A DNA stretch of 64,000 nt, taken from assembly GCA_024364735.1 (NCBI GenBank), contig JAGFNQ010001137.1, forward strand, positions 216,382-280,381. The letters run 5' to 3'. This DNA comes from Boesenbergia rotunda. Taxonomy: Eukaryota; Streptophyta; Magnoliopsida; Zingiberales; Zingiberaceae. How positions within the stretch are numbered: position 1 is the stretch's first letter; every line of letters begins with the position of its first letter. Below are positions 43,861 through 56,636 of this stretch, piece by piece. Made by a program: the position numbers and the translations under genes. The notes under the pieces were generated by a model. That model was not told where the DNA came from and did no database searches. It worked only from the letters and a program-made list of their open reading frames with translations.

Positions 43861-44164
43861 TAGAAGGATCTCTTGAAGGTCTAGATGGACCATAAAATGT
43901 ACCAAAGGATTTGGAGATCGATTGAGTCACAATCCTTGCAATCAAGGACAAAACGTCCAAGATTAAGAAGGTAACGGTTGAGAGCCAAGTATCACCGGGG
44001 GTACACCGGTGTGAATTAGCAACCTTGGATGAGTCACCTAAGGAGGTAGCTAAGGTTAAGAGCTCAAGGTGAAGCTCAAAGAGTCAAATTGGGATCCATG
44101 GTAAATGGATCTGAGAAAGATTTCTCCCGGAAGTCTAGATGAACCATGGAGTCTGCCAAAGGAT
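43692..44164 (+). repeat. Direct repeat of the gag 3' end in A3
   Basis: Two diverged copies of about 220 bp (43692-43910 and 43944-44164). Both run from 'GACAAGATATCCAAG/GACAAAACGTCCAAG' through CACCGG..GTACACCGG and AGCTCAAG to CCAAAGGAT. A5 has this segment once (59103-59310). Confidence 0.7.
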
Positions 44165-44701
44165 AACTCATAGGCATTCTTATAATTTTCTACATCACTC
44201 AAAATGTTAGTAGGCAAAATATTAACCAAAATATTAATTACCTTTTCATTGGCCCTTGCTTGTTCTTGTTGCTCCTTGGTCCAATACCTAGGTCGGAGCT
44301 TCTTTCCATGCTTGTCCTTAGGGGTCTCAAATGGTTCCTCTAGCACCATTACACACTCCCAATCCATGCCGAGCCACATCTTCATTCTAGCTTTTCAATA
44401 TTCAAATTCTTCATGCTCGTATGGTGGTGGTGAGTTGATATCTTCCCCAAGTTTGTCTTCTATGGTTCTTCTTCCTCTAGCGTGTGCCCCTCAGCGGATA
44501 GTCCGATCAAGAGCAGTCCTTCGCTCTTATACCAATTGATAGATCGAAAAGGTCCGCTAGAGGGGGGTGAATGGCAATTTTTCGTCATTTTCTCTACAAG
44601 ATTGTTAGCACAGCGGAATATACAATAAAAACAATCAAACAAATACAAACCAATGCCAACACGGAAGATTTACATGGTATCCACCCCGGACGGGTGACTA
44701 A
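44165..44701 (-). mobile_element. A4: inverted family A fragment (LTR end, primer site, gag start)
   Basis: Minus strand: LTR end (44537-44701), altered primer site TGGTATAAGAGC (44523-44534), leader, and the gag N-terminus (44165-44462). The gag start codon reads ATA. The gag segment MKMWLGMDWECVMVLEEPF, HGKKLRPRYW, NEKVINILVNILP is open for about 90 codons, then the fragment ends at the A3 junction. The LTR is cut by G2 at 44702. Confidence 0.75.
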
Positions 44702-46019
44702 TGTAACACCCGCTTTTTTTTCTTTCCTAAAATGGCGTTACGCTAACATACTTAGGGCATGTAACATCATACTGCAGCGGAATAACTTTAACTTTACACT
44801 TACATGCCCCCTACTACCATTCTTAACATAACGTCATGGAAACTTGGCACATTGACTTTATACTTAAACATCTTATCATACCATGCTTAACATCATAACA
44901 TAAAGTTCCATGAGTCATTATTCGAGCATAGGGATATCAAAAGTAAGGTTCTAGCATAAACGGTAAACATTTGGTTTTCCTGGGCCAAGTCACTATCACA
45001 CACATATGTTCTTGCCCTCCTGCTGCTTCCTCATTGTCCCCTTGCATGATCTGCGGTATAAGGAAAAAGACTATAAGCACACAGGCTTAGTAAGACTCTT
45101 TCCTACTCACTAAAACCATTCGTCATTCATTCATAATCATATGAAACATAGTCATCATTTAGTCTTAAACATGAAGCATAAACATAAACCTACTTAAACT
45201 TTACATGGCATGATACATGGCATAACCATAAACATAACTAAACATTCCTATCATGGCATAAAGCATAGACATAAGCATAAACATAATTAAACATTTTTAT
45301 CATGGCATAAAGCATGGTATAAACATACTCATCAGTAGACATTCTTAACATGGCATGGAACATGGTATAAACATAAACATAAGGTATAAACCAACCTATC
45401 AAGCATATCATGGGAATATTTTCCATTATAGCATATGGGCATCTTCTTAACATAATCATGGCATAAATCATTTACTATCATACCCATTTCTTAACATGAA
45501 TCATAAGCATAAGACATCATCATCATAGCATAATACATAACATTAATGAATGCGTGGGTGGAATGCATATGTATATATATATATAAAGATGCCTAACTTT
45601 TAAAACATACTTTTAAATACTTAAACATAATCATCACATTGTTGGGGTCCCCGGCTTGTACCACATACATACATCATGGCGCGCATCCCTAAGTAGATAC
45701 AAGGTAGCTAGCCTCGACCTACTAGGGTAAGGACAGCATAGTCGGTAGTCCTCGAACCGGGGCGTTCTTAAGGTGCCCATCCCTGTTGCACAGCTTCGGT
45801 AGTGCCAGAACCGTGGACAGCTTCGGTAGTCCAGAACCGGGGCGTTCTTAAGGTGCCCATCCCTTGGACCCATACTTCGGTCCGGTACAAGCCCCATTCA
45901 TAAAGTAAAATACTTTACATGCTTCATCATTCATAAGACATTCATGGCATATTTAAACATGACATAACTTGGTTACATGAAGAATGACTTAACACATGCT
46001 TGACCATCATGATGCCTGG

Positions 46020-46270
46020 AAGGCATGAGCATTATCTTTCTTCATAAACATGGCATGCATCTTTATTCATAACATGACATGCATCATTCTTCATAACATG
46101 GTATGCATCATTATTCATTAACATGGCTTGCATCATTATTCATAACATGGCATGCATCATTCTTCATAACATGGCATGCATCATTATTCATTAACATGGC
46201 TTGCCTCATTATTCATAACATGGCATGCATCCTTATTCATAACAACGTGGCATGCATCATTCTTATCATA
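46020..46270 (-). repeat. CATGGCATGCATCATT minisatellite in G2 LTR
   Basis: About ten units of about 24 bp of the form ACATGGCATGCATCATTATTCATA. The partner array in the right LTR is at about 54430-54690, with a different unit order. Confidence 0.75.
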
Positions 46271-47669
46271 AACATAACATAACATGGTTCTTAACATAAC
46301 ATGAACATATAACATAGCATGGTTCTTAACATAGCATGAACACATAATCATCACATGGTTCTTAACATAACATAAGTATTCATAGGTAGGACTTCCTTAA
46401 ACATGATTCCTACTATCCAAGTGCATGACACGGAACATAAGACATTCATAAATAACCCTATTAGGCATGGCATCCAAATCATAAGCATACATACATAAAC
46501 ATGGTACTTAAGGTTAGGGTTATAGGTAACTTAAATTCCTACCACATGCTTGAACCCTTATGTATTCTTCATAATGAACTATAAACGATCATTCTTCAAA
46601 TCTTAACTCCATCAAACCCTAATTACCTAGCCTTGGCCGAAACCTACATGGAAGGTTTCCATCATTCCCATAAACATATAAGATGGCACAAGGTAAAGGA
46701 ACATCCATACATTGCCTATAAGACCATAGGGAGCCCTTAGGGCTCATGATTAGGGTTAACCCTAATCCTTAGCCCCCCTTCCTAGGACTGGCCGAAACCT
46801 ACAAGGGCATGGGTGCATGGAAAAATTTCATTAAAATCCCCAATCAACCATTAAACATCAACCATAACATACCATATGGGCTATTAGGGCCCTTACTTGG
46901 GGAAAGCCCTAACTTTTGCCCTACCATCCATCTTGGCCGAATCTTGTGGGGTCACAAAGCCTTGAAAAAGGTCCCATAAGTCACCCTTAATCTCCCTTAT
47001 ATCATGTTAATACACAACACATATGCTTGGGGGTTTGGATTTAACTCTACCCATGAGTTCATGGGTTGGCCGAAAACCCTAGGGGCCCTAGGGTACCCCA
47101 AAAATTCCCTAAAATTATATTTAACCTATAAACATCATGATAGCATATTAGAAAACATAACTAGGATTTATAGCTTCATTTTGGACCCAAAACATGCTAG
47201 GGCCGAAACCTCCTTAGGCTAGGGTTCTTGATTTTCTTTCCTTTCAACTTAAATCTCAAACCAACCTTTATAATATGCTAAAAATCATAGAAAATCATAA
47301 AGAACTAATATACCACAGGTGAGGGAGTCTTACATTGGGATTTCTTGATTTTTAGACCATAAAAGAGAAAGAACTTGTAGAGCTCTTGACCCTTGATCCC
47401 TCCTTGCCCTTGTACTCTTGTGAAGACCTTAGATCTAGGAGATGAAGCCTTGGTGGAAGCTTTTCCAAGGGAGAACTCCCTTGGAGGTGTTCGGCTAGAA
47501 TGAGGAAGGCGGAGAGGAGGAAATGCAATTGAAGGAAGAAAGAAAGAAACTCCCAAACCCCCTTATTTATCACCCATTAAAGAGGTAAATGAAGAGTCTC
47601 TCCATGACCCTTCATCTTCTTTTAAGCCTCAACCAATCTCCATTTCATTCCCTTATAACATTCCCTTGC

Positions 47670-47723
47670 TAGATGAGTTGGTTAAAGCATACATGGTTGT
47701 ACAAGAGGTCCAAGGTTCAATCC
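47670..47723 (+). other. tRNA-like A-box/B-box module antisense to G2 (left LTR)
   Basis: A-box-like TAGATGAGTTGG (47670-47681) followed by TTAAAGC, as after a tRNA A box; B box GGTTCAATCC (47714-47723) in the perfect hairpin CCAAGG..CCTTGG. Plus strand, about 100 bp upstream of the minus-strand TATA box. No acceptor stem was recognised. Confidence 0.65.
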
Positions 47724-48242
47724 TTGGCTCATGCACCTTTATTTTTATTTTATTTTTATTTCATTTATTTTATTATTTTTATTTTTCCTAAATTCTGAAA
47801 ATCCCCCTAAAATCACCCATAATTATGCTAATATTCCTAAATAAATTTTTTATATTTATATTAATTTTACCTAATTAATACCATTTTTGGAGCCCATTTA
47901 AAGCTCATTAGTACCTAATTTCTCCATTAAAATAGGAAAAATTAGGCTAAGACTTACCCATAATCATGCTAATATGCCTAATTAAATCCTATTTATGTTT
48001 ATACTAATTATTACCTAAAATCCACCTATAATCATCGTACTAAAAAGCCCACATAAGGCCCATTAGTACTTAGTTTTCTCAATTTAAATGAGAAAACACG
48101 GATTTTCTAGGCCAAAGTTCGTATTAATACCTCTAGGTCCTTCGGAAAATTATCTAGACATGCTTAATATTTTCAGAAAATATTAAGAGAATTTTCTGGG
48201 TCGTTACAATCCCCCATACCTCGTGAAAGTTCGTCCTCGAAC

Positions 48243-49475
48243 TTAGAATAATTCCGGGTACTTGCGTCTCATCTCGTCCTCACGTTCCCAGGTAGCTTCT
48301 TCGAACCGTTGACTTTGCCATAGGACCTTGACTAAGGGTACTTCCTTACTCCTCAGCTTCTTGACTTCCTTATCCAAGATTTGGATGGGTCTGCTCTCAT
48401 AGCTTAGGTCCTCCTGCACTTGCTCTGCCTGCGGCTCGATCACTTGATCCATATTTAGGATACACTTTTTAAGCAGGGACACATGGAATACGTTATGGAT
48501 AGCTGACATCTCTGGAGGCAGCTCTAACTCATATGCCACTTTACCGACTCTTTTCAGAATCAGGTATGGCCCCACATAGCGCGGACTTAGTTTTCCTTTC
48601 TTCCCAAATCTTGTCACCCCCTTCATAGGAGCCACTTTCAGGAATACCAAATCTCCAACGTTAAATTCCAGTGGTCTACGCCGGACATCGGCATAACTTT
48701 TCTGCCGGCTCTGAGCAGCTTCTATCCGTTGTCGGATACTTTGTATAGCTTGGGTGGTACCGTCGATGACATCCATTGTGAGCCCCATCTCCTTCTTTTC
48801 ACCACTTTCATACCAACAGATTGGAGACCTACATCTCCTCCCGTACAAAGCTTCATATGGTGCCATTCCGATAGTAGCTTGGTAGCTATTGTTGTACGCG
48901 AACTCCGCCAGGCATAGGTATCGACACCAACTTCCTTTGAAATCCAAAGCACAGGCTCGCAACATGTCCTCTAGTACTTGATTCACCCGTTCAGTCTGCC
49001 CATCGGTCTGAGGGTGAAAGGCGGTGCTAAATCGTAATTTAGTGCCGAGAGACTTCTGAACACACTCCCAAAAGTGCGAAGTGAAGCGACCATCCCGATC
49101 TGAGATGATGGTCTTGGGAACTCCATGAAGTCTGATTATCTCCTTAACATACAATTGGGCCAGTTGTTCCATTGAGTCAGTCATCTTGATTGCCAGAAAG
49201 TGAGCAGACTTCGTCAGTCTGTCCACAATTACCCAAATTGCATCATATCCATTTGTAGTCCTGGGAAGTCCTAAAATAAAGTCCATAGAGAAGTCTTCCC
49301 ATTTCCACTCTGGAATTGCGAGTGGCTGCAGAACTCCTCCGGGTCGCTGGTGTTCTGCTTTCACTTGTTGGCAGGTCATGCAAGTACTAACATGCTGAGC
49401 CACATCCCTCTTCATCCCGGACCACCAAAACTTTTCCTTCAGGTCTTGATACATCTTGGTGGATCTTGGATGCAT
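48243..49475 (-). CDS. pol: G2 integrase with chromodomain-like tail
   Basis: Inserts element cDNA into the genome. The open frame starts inside the zinc-binding part: the downstream pair is CMTCQQVK, the His pair lies at and just before its Met (49475). Core acidic residues are in SMDFILGLP, IISDRDGRF and PQTDGQTERVNQ. Then the GPRY/F-type block (LSPRYVGPYLIL) and a tail RPIQILDKEVKKLR...EEATWEREDEMRRKYPELF resembling a Tekay/Del chromodomain, known to guide integration to marked chromatin. The frame is part of the gag-pol polyprotein and is split off by the frameshift near 49560; the stop at 48243 is natural. 35 bp from the LTR. Confidence 0.9.
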   Translation of the reverse strand: MHPRSTKMYQDLKEKFWWSGMKRDVAQHVSTCMTCQQVKAEHQRPGGVLQPLAIPEWKWEDFSMDFILGLPRTTNGYDAIWVIVDRLTKSAHFLAIKMTDSMEQLAQLYVKEIIRLHGVPKTIISDRDGRFTSHFWECVQKSLGTKLRFSTAFHPQTDGQTERVNQVLEDMLRACALDFKGSWCRYLCLAEFAYNNSYQATIGMAPYEALYGRRCRSPICWYESGEKKEMGLTMDVIDGTTQAIQSIRQRIEAAQSRQKSYADVRRRPLEFNVGDLVFLKVAPMKGVTRFGKKGKLSPRYVGPYLILKRVGKVAYELELPPEMSAIHNVFHVSLLKKCILNMDQVIEPQAEQVQEDLSYESRPIQILDKEVKKLRSKEVPLVKVLWQSQRFEEATWEREDEMRRKYPELF

Positions 49476-50224
49476 CGAGTAAGGGGTTCCGTGAGCTTCT
49501 GCCAGTATTTCCTTTCGAAGCTCTGGATCATTAGGAATACATAGACGATTCCTAAGGTAGAGTACCCCCTGTTGGCGATATGAAAACCATCGCCCTTTCC
49601 TTCAAGGATCTCCCGTTTTATTCTCTGAAGACTTAGATCACCATTTTGTTTTTCCAATATGTCCTCAAACAGAGTGGGTGATACTGTTATGGTGGAAAGC
49701 CATCCGGTGATAACCTCAATTCCAAAATTCATCATTTCTCTTTCAAGTGGTTGGGGTAACATACGTATAGACATCAAGGTGGCACTCGACTTCCGGCTGA
49801 GTGCATCGGCCACTTTGTTTGCCTTCCCCGGATGGTAGAGGATTTCACAGTCATAGTCCTTCACCAACTCGAGCCATCGGCGTTGTCTCATATTCAGGTC
49901 TTTCTGAGTGAAGAAATATCGCAGACTCTGGTGGTCTGTATAAATTCTGCACTGCGCTCCGTATAGATAATGCCTCCATATCTTAAGAGCGAAGACCACC
50001 GCGGCCAGTTCCAGATCATGAGTAGGATAATTCTGCTCATATTCCTTGAGTTGTCCAGAGGCATAGGCAATAACCTTCCCATTCTGCATAAGTACAGCTC
50101 CAAGTCCGAGCTTGGAGGCATCGCTATACATGTCGAAGCTCTGATTACATTCTGGAAGGGTCAGGATTGGAGCACTTGTAAGTCTCCTCTTCAGTTCCAA
50201 GAAACTCCTTTCACAGTTCTCCAT
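49439..50224 (-). pseudogene. pol: G2 RNase H and start of integrase, bounded by frameshifts
   Basis: RNase H degrades template RNA during cDNA synthesis. Motifs: FDMYSDASKLGLGAVLM, THDLELAAVVFAL, RIYTDHQSLRYF, and the connection motif HPGKANKVADALSRK. Enters from a different frame than the RT (break near 50278, two bases short) and leaves by a frameshift near 49560 after GFHIANRG, so it overlaps the integrase frame at 49439-49475. Confidence 0.88.
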
Positions 50225-50259
50225 CCATTCATACTTCTTATCCTTCCGGGTGAGAGCCG

Positions 50260-52872
50260 TTAAAGGGGTTGCAATCCTCTAGAAGTCTCCACAAATTTTC
50301 TATAATAGCCTGCCAGCCCAAGAAAACTTCTGATTTCGCTGGCGTTCTTCGGCCGGCTCCAATTATTCACAGCTTCAATCTTTGTTGGGTCTACCATAAC
50401 CCCGTCTTTGGAAATAATATGACCCAAGAAACCCACTTGGTCGAGCCAGAACTCACATTTGGAAAATTTTGCATATAGTTGCTTTTCCCGAAGAGTCTCT
50501 AATGCTATCTTCAGGTGCTCAGCGTGCTCTTCCGGGGTCCTCGAATAAATAAGAATATCGTCGATGAAGACGATCACAAATTTGTCGAGAAACGACGAGA
50601 ATACCCGATTCATAAGGTCCATAAACATAGCAGGAGCATTCGTCATGCCGAAGGGCATCACCACAAACTCAAAGTGCCCGTACCTTGTTCGGAAAGCCGT
50701 CTTTGGAATATCCTCCTGTTTTACTCTAACTTGATGATAACCAGACCTCAAATCAATTTTTGAGAAAACGGTGGCTCCCTTTAATTGATCAAACAGGTCA
50801 TCGATCCTCGGAAGGGGATACCTATTCTTGATTGTTACGTTGTTCAGCGCTCGATAATCTATGCACATTCGCATAGACCCGTCTTTCTTCTTCACAAACA
50901 GCACCGGAGCTCCCCAGGGGGAGTGACTAGGGCGAATAAATCCCTTATCCAGTAACTCCCGTAGCTGTTCCTGAAGCTCCTTTAATTCAACCGGCGCCAT
51001 CCGATACGGTGCCTTGGAGATCGGGTTAGTACCAGGAACCAATTCGATCTCGAATTCCACCTCCCTATCGGGAGCTAATCCTGGTAATTCATCTGGAAAA
51101 ACCTCGGGGTAATCGCATACCACCCGAACATCTTCCAGCTTCTGGCTCTTTACTTGACCGGCATCCACCACATATGCTAGAAATCCAGTACATCCTTTGT
51201 CTAACATCTTCTGAGCTTGGAGAGCTGATAAATATTTCCCAGTTCTTTTCCTTGGTTCTCCGATGAATTCGAACATAGAGCCTGCCTCAGGTCGAAAGAC
51301 TACCTTTCGCTTACGGCACTCTATAGAAGCACCGTATTGACCCAAGAAGTCCATTCCCATTATAACGTCATAGTCTTGCATGTCGAGCACTATCAGATCG
51401 CAGTAAAGTTCCCTTCCTGCAATTCCGACCGGCACCGCACGCAGCACATGTGTGGACGTCATTATTTCCCCCGAAGGTAGGGTCGTCAAAAACCTGCAGT
51501 CTAACACTTGCGGACTCCTACTTATCCTCTTGGTACATGGCCCAGAAATGAACGAATGCGTTGCCCCAGTATCAAATAATGCAGTAGCATGCTGGCCGAA
51601 AATAAGTATCTGACCTGTGACAACCGTAGAAGCTTCCGCAGCGTCCTCCTTGGTAACCGAGAAAACCCTGGCATTCATCATAGTCGGTTGGGCCTCCGGC
51701 ATCGGGGTACCTTCCAGCTCCGCTTGCATGTAGTGTAGTTTCGCTGGGGCACCTTGGTACTGGCCGAGTGGTTGGGGAGATGTCTGGCTCCTAGTAGGGC
51801 AGTAAGCCGCCATATGCCCTTCCACTCCACAGGTGAAACACCGATTCGTACCTCTTCGGCATTCCCCGGGGTGCCTTTTTCCGCATGTCGCGCACAGGAC
51901 AGGCTTGGCTTGTTTGTTTGCTGGGCCTCCTTGAGGGTTGTTCCATGGCTTCCGTTTGCCACCTTGATCTCCCTTCCAGTTAGCGTTGCCACTCTGGGAT
52001 TTCTGACTCCCTGAGCGATGTTTAGGGAAAAGCATTAGGGATAAATGAAAGGAAGATTCGAGAATCCCGGAGTGAACCTGGTTCTTACTTTCATTTAATG
52101 CTTTCCTTTGCTGATTGATGTTGTTCAAATAGTGCTCGGTCAGTAGAGCACTGCTAAACAGCTCCTCGGAGGTCTGTGGTCGGTGCACCCCGCCGGCCAC
52201 ATTCAAAGCTATTTCCGGTCGCAACATCCTCAGCATAAGCCGGACCCTTTCCTTCTCGGTGCGGACCAACTCAGGGCATAGGCGAGCCAATCGGTTGAAT
52301 TTCTTCACGGCTTCATTGACCGAGAGGTCGCCCTGTCGGAATTCTGTGAACTCATCATAGTGTTTATTGGTAACACGCATATGGAAGAATTCTTCGAAGA
52401 ATTCCAACTCGAAGTCCGACCACGCCATTTGATCCACCTGTCGTTTGGCTTTGACCCTCTCCCACCACATTCTGGCATCTCCAGAAAGGCAGAAGGACGC
52501 ACACTTGATCTTCTCGTACTCCGGCCAATCTAGCAGCTCCAGGGTACTTTCTACTGTCTTGAACCATGCCTGGGCGTCCCACGGTTCGCCAATACCCGAG
52601 AAATTTTCTGGTTTCAGCCTCAACCATTGAATCAGGTAAGCCTCCTGACGTACTGCAGTGGTCGGGCCTGTCAGAGGGTTTTGCGTAACTGTGGGCGCAA
52701 CGGGTATAGCAGTCTGGTTCATTGGTGGGGTAGTGGAATTTTCCTGCTGGTTCATCAAAGTATTAATGGTTTGCTGCTGCTCAGTGACTTGCTGCTGGAG
52801 CTGGGTTACCAATTGCACCAGATCAGGCGATGGGGTTGCCTCGTTAAGTCGGTTACTCTGTCTTCTAGCCAT
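50260..52872 (-). pseudogene. gag-pol: G2 gag, protease and reverse transcriptase, one open frame ending in a frameshift
   Basis: Start chosen at the ATG at 52872 (MARRQSNR), matching G1; the frame is open to 52902. Order: coiled-coil-like Gln-rich N-terminus; capsid (ARMWWERVKAKR, EFRQGDLSVNEAVKKFNRLA); zinc region CATCGKRHPGEC and an intact CCHC knuckle CFTCGVEGHMAAYC (about residue 350); protease LFDTGATHSFIS (about 440); RT with KIDLRSGYHQVR and VFIDDILIYS (about 780). An extra segment of about 22 residues (52015-52080, ILESSFHLSLMLF) relative to G1 lies before the knuckles. The frame fails near 50278 where two bases are missing after AGYYRKFVE, giving a stop at 50260. Confidence 0.92.
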
Positions 52873-53130
52873 GTTTTCTTCAGCAAAGACAAGTATGGCC
52901 AATATCAGTTTTTTTTCTACCCCTATATTATTCTAAACATTTAATTCCTAAAAGAAGATAAAACATCATTCGTCGTTACATATCGTAACGTACTTTTCAT
53001 CATAAATACCGTTCATACTTGCATATCCTAAAATCATAAAACATCTTAATACTATCAGATATGTAAAAAAGGTACTTACTTGGAAGCGGCAGGATGAGGG
53101 CTTGATGTGTGTGTTAGTGAGATGGTTACT

Positions 53131-53142
53131 GCTCTGATACCA
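53131..53142 (-). other. G2 primer-binding site (tRNA-iMet)
   Basis: Minus strand TGGTATCAGAGC, 3 nt from the 5' LTR. The leader 52873-53130 has no gene. Confidence 0.92.
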
Positions 53143-53145
53143 ACC

Positions 53146-56100
53146 TGTAACGCCCGTTTTTTTTTCTTTCCTAAAATGGCATTACGCTAACATACTTAAG
53201 GCATGTAACATCATACTGCAGCGGAATAACTTTAACTTTACACTTACATGCCCCCTATTACCATTCTTAACATAATGTCATGGAAACTTGGCACATTGAC
53301 TTTATACTTAAACATCTTATCATACCATGCTTAACATCATAACATAAAGTTCCATGAGTCATTATTCGAGCATAGGGATATCAAAAGTAAGGTTCTAACA
53401 TAAACGGTAAACATTTGGTTTTCCTGGGCCAAGTCACTATCACACACATATGTTCTTGCCCTCCTGCTGCTTCCTCATTGTCCCCTTGCATGATCTGCGG
53501 TATAAGGAAAAAGACTATAAGCACACAAGCTTAGTAAGACTCTTTCCTACTCACTAAAACCATTCGTCATTCATTCATAATCATATGAAACATAGTCATC
53601 ATTTAGTCTTAAACATGAAGCATAAACATAAACCTACTTAAACTTTACATGGCATGATACATGGCATAACCATAAACATAACTAAACATTCCTATCATGG
53701 CATAAAGCATGGTATAAACATACTCATCAGTAGACATTCTTAACATGACATTGAACATGGTATAAACATAAACATAAGGTATAAACCAACCTATCTAGCA
53801 TATCATGGGACATATTTTCCATTATAGCATATGGGCATCTTCTTAACATAATCATGGCATAAATCATTTACTATCATACCCATTTCTTCACATGAATCAT
53901 AAGCATAAGACATCATCATCATAGCATAATGCATAACATTAATGAATGCGTGGGTGGAATGCATATGTATATATATATATAAAGATGCCTAACTTTTAAA
54001 ACATACATTTAAATACTTAAACATAATCATCACATTGTTGGGGTCCCCGGCTTGTACCACATACATACATCATGGCGCGCATCCCTAAGTAGATACAAGG
54101 TAGCTAGCCTCGACCTACTAGGGTAAGGACAGCATAGTCGGTAGTCCTCGAACCGGGGCGTTCTTAAGGTGCCCATCCCTGTTGCATAGCTTCGGTAGTG
54201 CCAGAACCGTGGACAGCTTCGGTAGTCCAGAACCGGGGCGTTCTTAAGGTGCCCATCCCTTGGACCCATACTTCGGTTCGGTACAAGCCCCATTCATAAA
54301 GTAAAATACTTTACATGCTTCATCATTCATAAGACATTCATGGCATATTTAAACATGGCATAACTTGGTTACATGAAGCATGACTTAACACATGCTTGAC
54401 CATCATGATGCCTGGAAGGCATGAGCATTATCTTTCTTCATAAACATGGCATGCATCTTTATTCATAACATGGTATGCATCATTATTCATAACATGGCAT
54501 GCATCATTCTTCATAACATGGCATGCATCATTATTCATTAACATGGCTTGCATCATTATTCATAACATGGCATGCATCATTATTCATAACATGGCATGCA
54601 TCATTATTCATTAACATGGCTTGCATCATTATTCATAACATGGCATGCATCCTTATTCATAACAACGTGGCATGCATCATTCTTATCATAAACATAACAT
54701 AACATGGTTCTTAACATAACATGAACATATAACATAGCATGGTTCTTAACATAACATGAACACATAATCATCACATGGTTCTTAACATAACATAAGTATT
54801 CATAGGTAGGACTTCCATAAACATGATTCCTACTATCCAACTGCATGACACGGAACATAAGACATTCATAAATAACCCTATTAGGCATGGCATCCAAATC
54901 ATAAGCATACATACATAAACATGGTACTTAAGGTTAGGGTTATAGGTAACTTAAATTCCTACCACATGCTTGAACCCTTATGTATTCTTCATAATGAACT
55001 ATAAACCATCATTCTTCAAATCTTAACTCCATCAAACCCTAATTACCTAGCCTTGGCCAAAACCTACATGTAAGGTTTCCATCATTCCCATAAACATATA
55101 AGATGGCACAAGGTAAAGGAACATCCATACATTGCCTATAAGACCATAGGGAGCCCTTAGGGCTCATGATTAGGGTTAACCCTAATCCTTAGCCCCCCTT
55201 CCTAGGACTGGCCGAAACCTACAAGGGCATGGGTGCATGGAAAAATTTCATTAAAATCCCCAATCAACCATTAAACATCAACCATAACATACCATATGGG
55301 CTATTAGGGCCCTTACTTGGGGAAAGCCCTAACTTTTGCCCTACCATCCATCTTGGCCGAATCTTGTGGGGTCACAAAGCCTTGAAAAAGGTTCCATAAG
55401 TCACACTTAATCTCCCTTATATCATGTTAATACACAACACATATGCTTGGGGGTTTGGATTTAACTCTACCCACGAGTTCATGGGTTGGCCGAAAACCCT
55501 AGGGGCCCTAGGGTACCCCAAAAATTCCCTAAAATTATATTTAACCTCTAAACATCATGATAGCATATTAGAAAACATAACTAGGATTTATAGCATCATT
55601 TTGGACCCAAAACATGCTAGGGCCGAAACCTCCTTAGGCTAGGGTTCTTGATTTTCTTTCCTTTCAACTTAAATCTCAAACCAACCTTTATAATATGCTA
55701 AAAATCATAGAAAATCATAAAGAACTAATATACCACAGGTGAGGGAGTCTTACATTGGGATTTCTTGATTTTTAGACCTTAAAAGAGAAAGAACTTGTAG
55801 AGCTCTTGACCCTTGATCCCTCCTTGCCCTTGTACTCTTGTGAAGACCTTAGATCTAGGAGATGAAGCCTTGGTGGAAGCTTTTCCAAGGGAGAACTCCC
55901 TTGGAGGTGTTCGTCTAGAATGAGGAAGGAGGAGAGGAGGAAATACAATTGAAGGAAGAAAGAAAGAAACTCCCAAACCCCCCTATTTATCACCCATTAA
56001 AGAGGTAAATGAAGAGTCTCTCCATGACCCTTCATCTTCTTTTAAGCCTCAACCAATCTCTATTTCATTCCCTTATAACATTCCCTTGCTATATGAGTTG

Positions 56101-56631
56101 GTTAAAGCATACATGGTTGTACAAGAGGTCCAAGGTTCAATCCTTGGCTCATGCACCTTTATTTTTATTTTATTTTTATTTCATTTATTTTATTATTTTT
56201 ATTTTTCCTAAATTCCGAAAATCCTCCTAAAATCACCCATAATTATGCAAATATTCCTAAATAAAATTCTTTTATATTTATATTAATTTTACCTAATTAA
56301 TACCCATTTTTGGAGCCCATTTAAAGCTCATTAGTACCTAATTTCTCCATTAAAATAGGAAAAATTAGGCTAAGACTTATCCATAATCATGCTAATATGC
56401 CTAATTAAATCCTATTTATATTTATACTAATTATTACCTAAAATCCACCTATAATCATCGTACTAAAAAGCCCACATAAGGCCCATTAGTACTTAGTTTT
56501 CTCAATTTAAATGAGAAAACACGGATTTTCTAGGCCAAAGTTCGTATTAATACCTCTAGGTCCTTCGGAAAATTATCTAGACATGTTCAATATTTTCAGA
56601 AAATATTAAGAGAATTTTTCGGGTCGTTACA
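53146..56631 (-). repeat. G2 5' LTR (right copy)
   Basis: 3,486 bp, partner of 44702-48208; differs mainly by single bases and by unit number in the CATAAAC and CATGGCATGCAT arrays. TATA-like site on the minus strand at about 55983-55991 and tRNA-like module at 56090-56143. Confidence 0.92.
56090..56143 (+). other. tRNA-like A-box/B-box module antisense to G2 (right LTR)
   Basis: TATATGAGTTGG (56090-56101; the left LTR has TAGATGAG) and GGTTCAATCC (56134-56143) in the CCAAGG..CCTTGG hairpin. Confidence 0.62.
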
Positions 56632-56636
56632 ACTAA

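Larger units (their letters stand above)
41212..44164 (+). mobile_element. A3: gag-only family A element, 3'-truncated
   Basis: 5' LTR, primer site and decayed gag on the plus strand, ending abruptly where the inverted fragment A4 begins (about 44164/44165). No 3' LTR. About 80 percent alike to the A2 LTR by eye. Confidence 0.75.
44702..48208 (-). repeat. G2 3' LTR (left copy)
   Basis: 3,507 bp. Includes CATAAAC-rich stretches (45150-45480), an ATAT run (about 45575), a GC block (45650-45890) with a twice-repeated CGGGGCGTTCTTAAGGTGCC, a CATGGCATGCAT minisatellite (46020-46270), two CT/GA promoter-side blocks, a minus-strand TATA-like box GATAAATAAG (47562-47571) and the tRNA-like module (47670-47723). 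A purine tract (minus strand) follows at 48209-48222. No gene. Confidence 0.92.
44702..56631 (-). mobile_element. G2: full-length Tekay/Del-like Ty3/gypsy chromovirus
   Basis: TGTAACACCCG at 44702 to GGTCGTTACA ending at 56631, perfect target duplication ACTAA (44697-44701 and 56632-56636). LTRs of 3,507 and 3,486 bp look nearly identical, so this is among the youngest insertions here. Gag-pol is on the minus strand with only two evident frameshifts. Primer site at 53131-53142. Confidence 0.94.

Noticed and set aside
45575..45592. ATAT microsatellite as a marker of interest
   Set aside because: Short, present in both G2 LTRs, ordinary for AT-rich LTR sequence.
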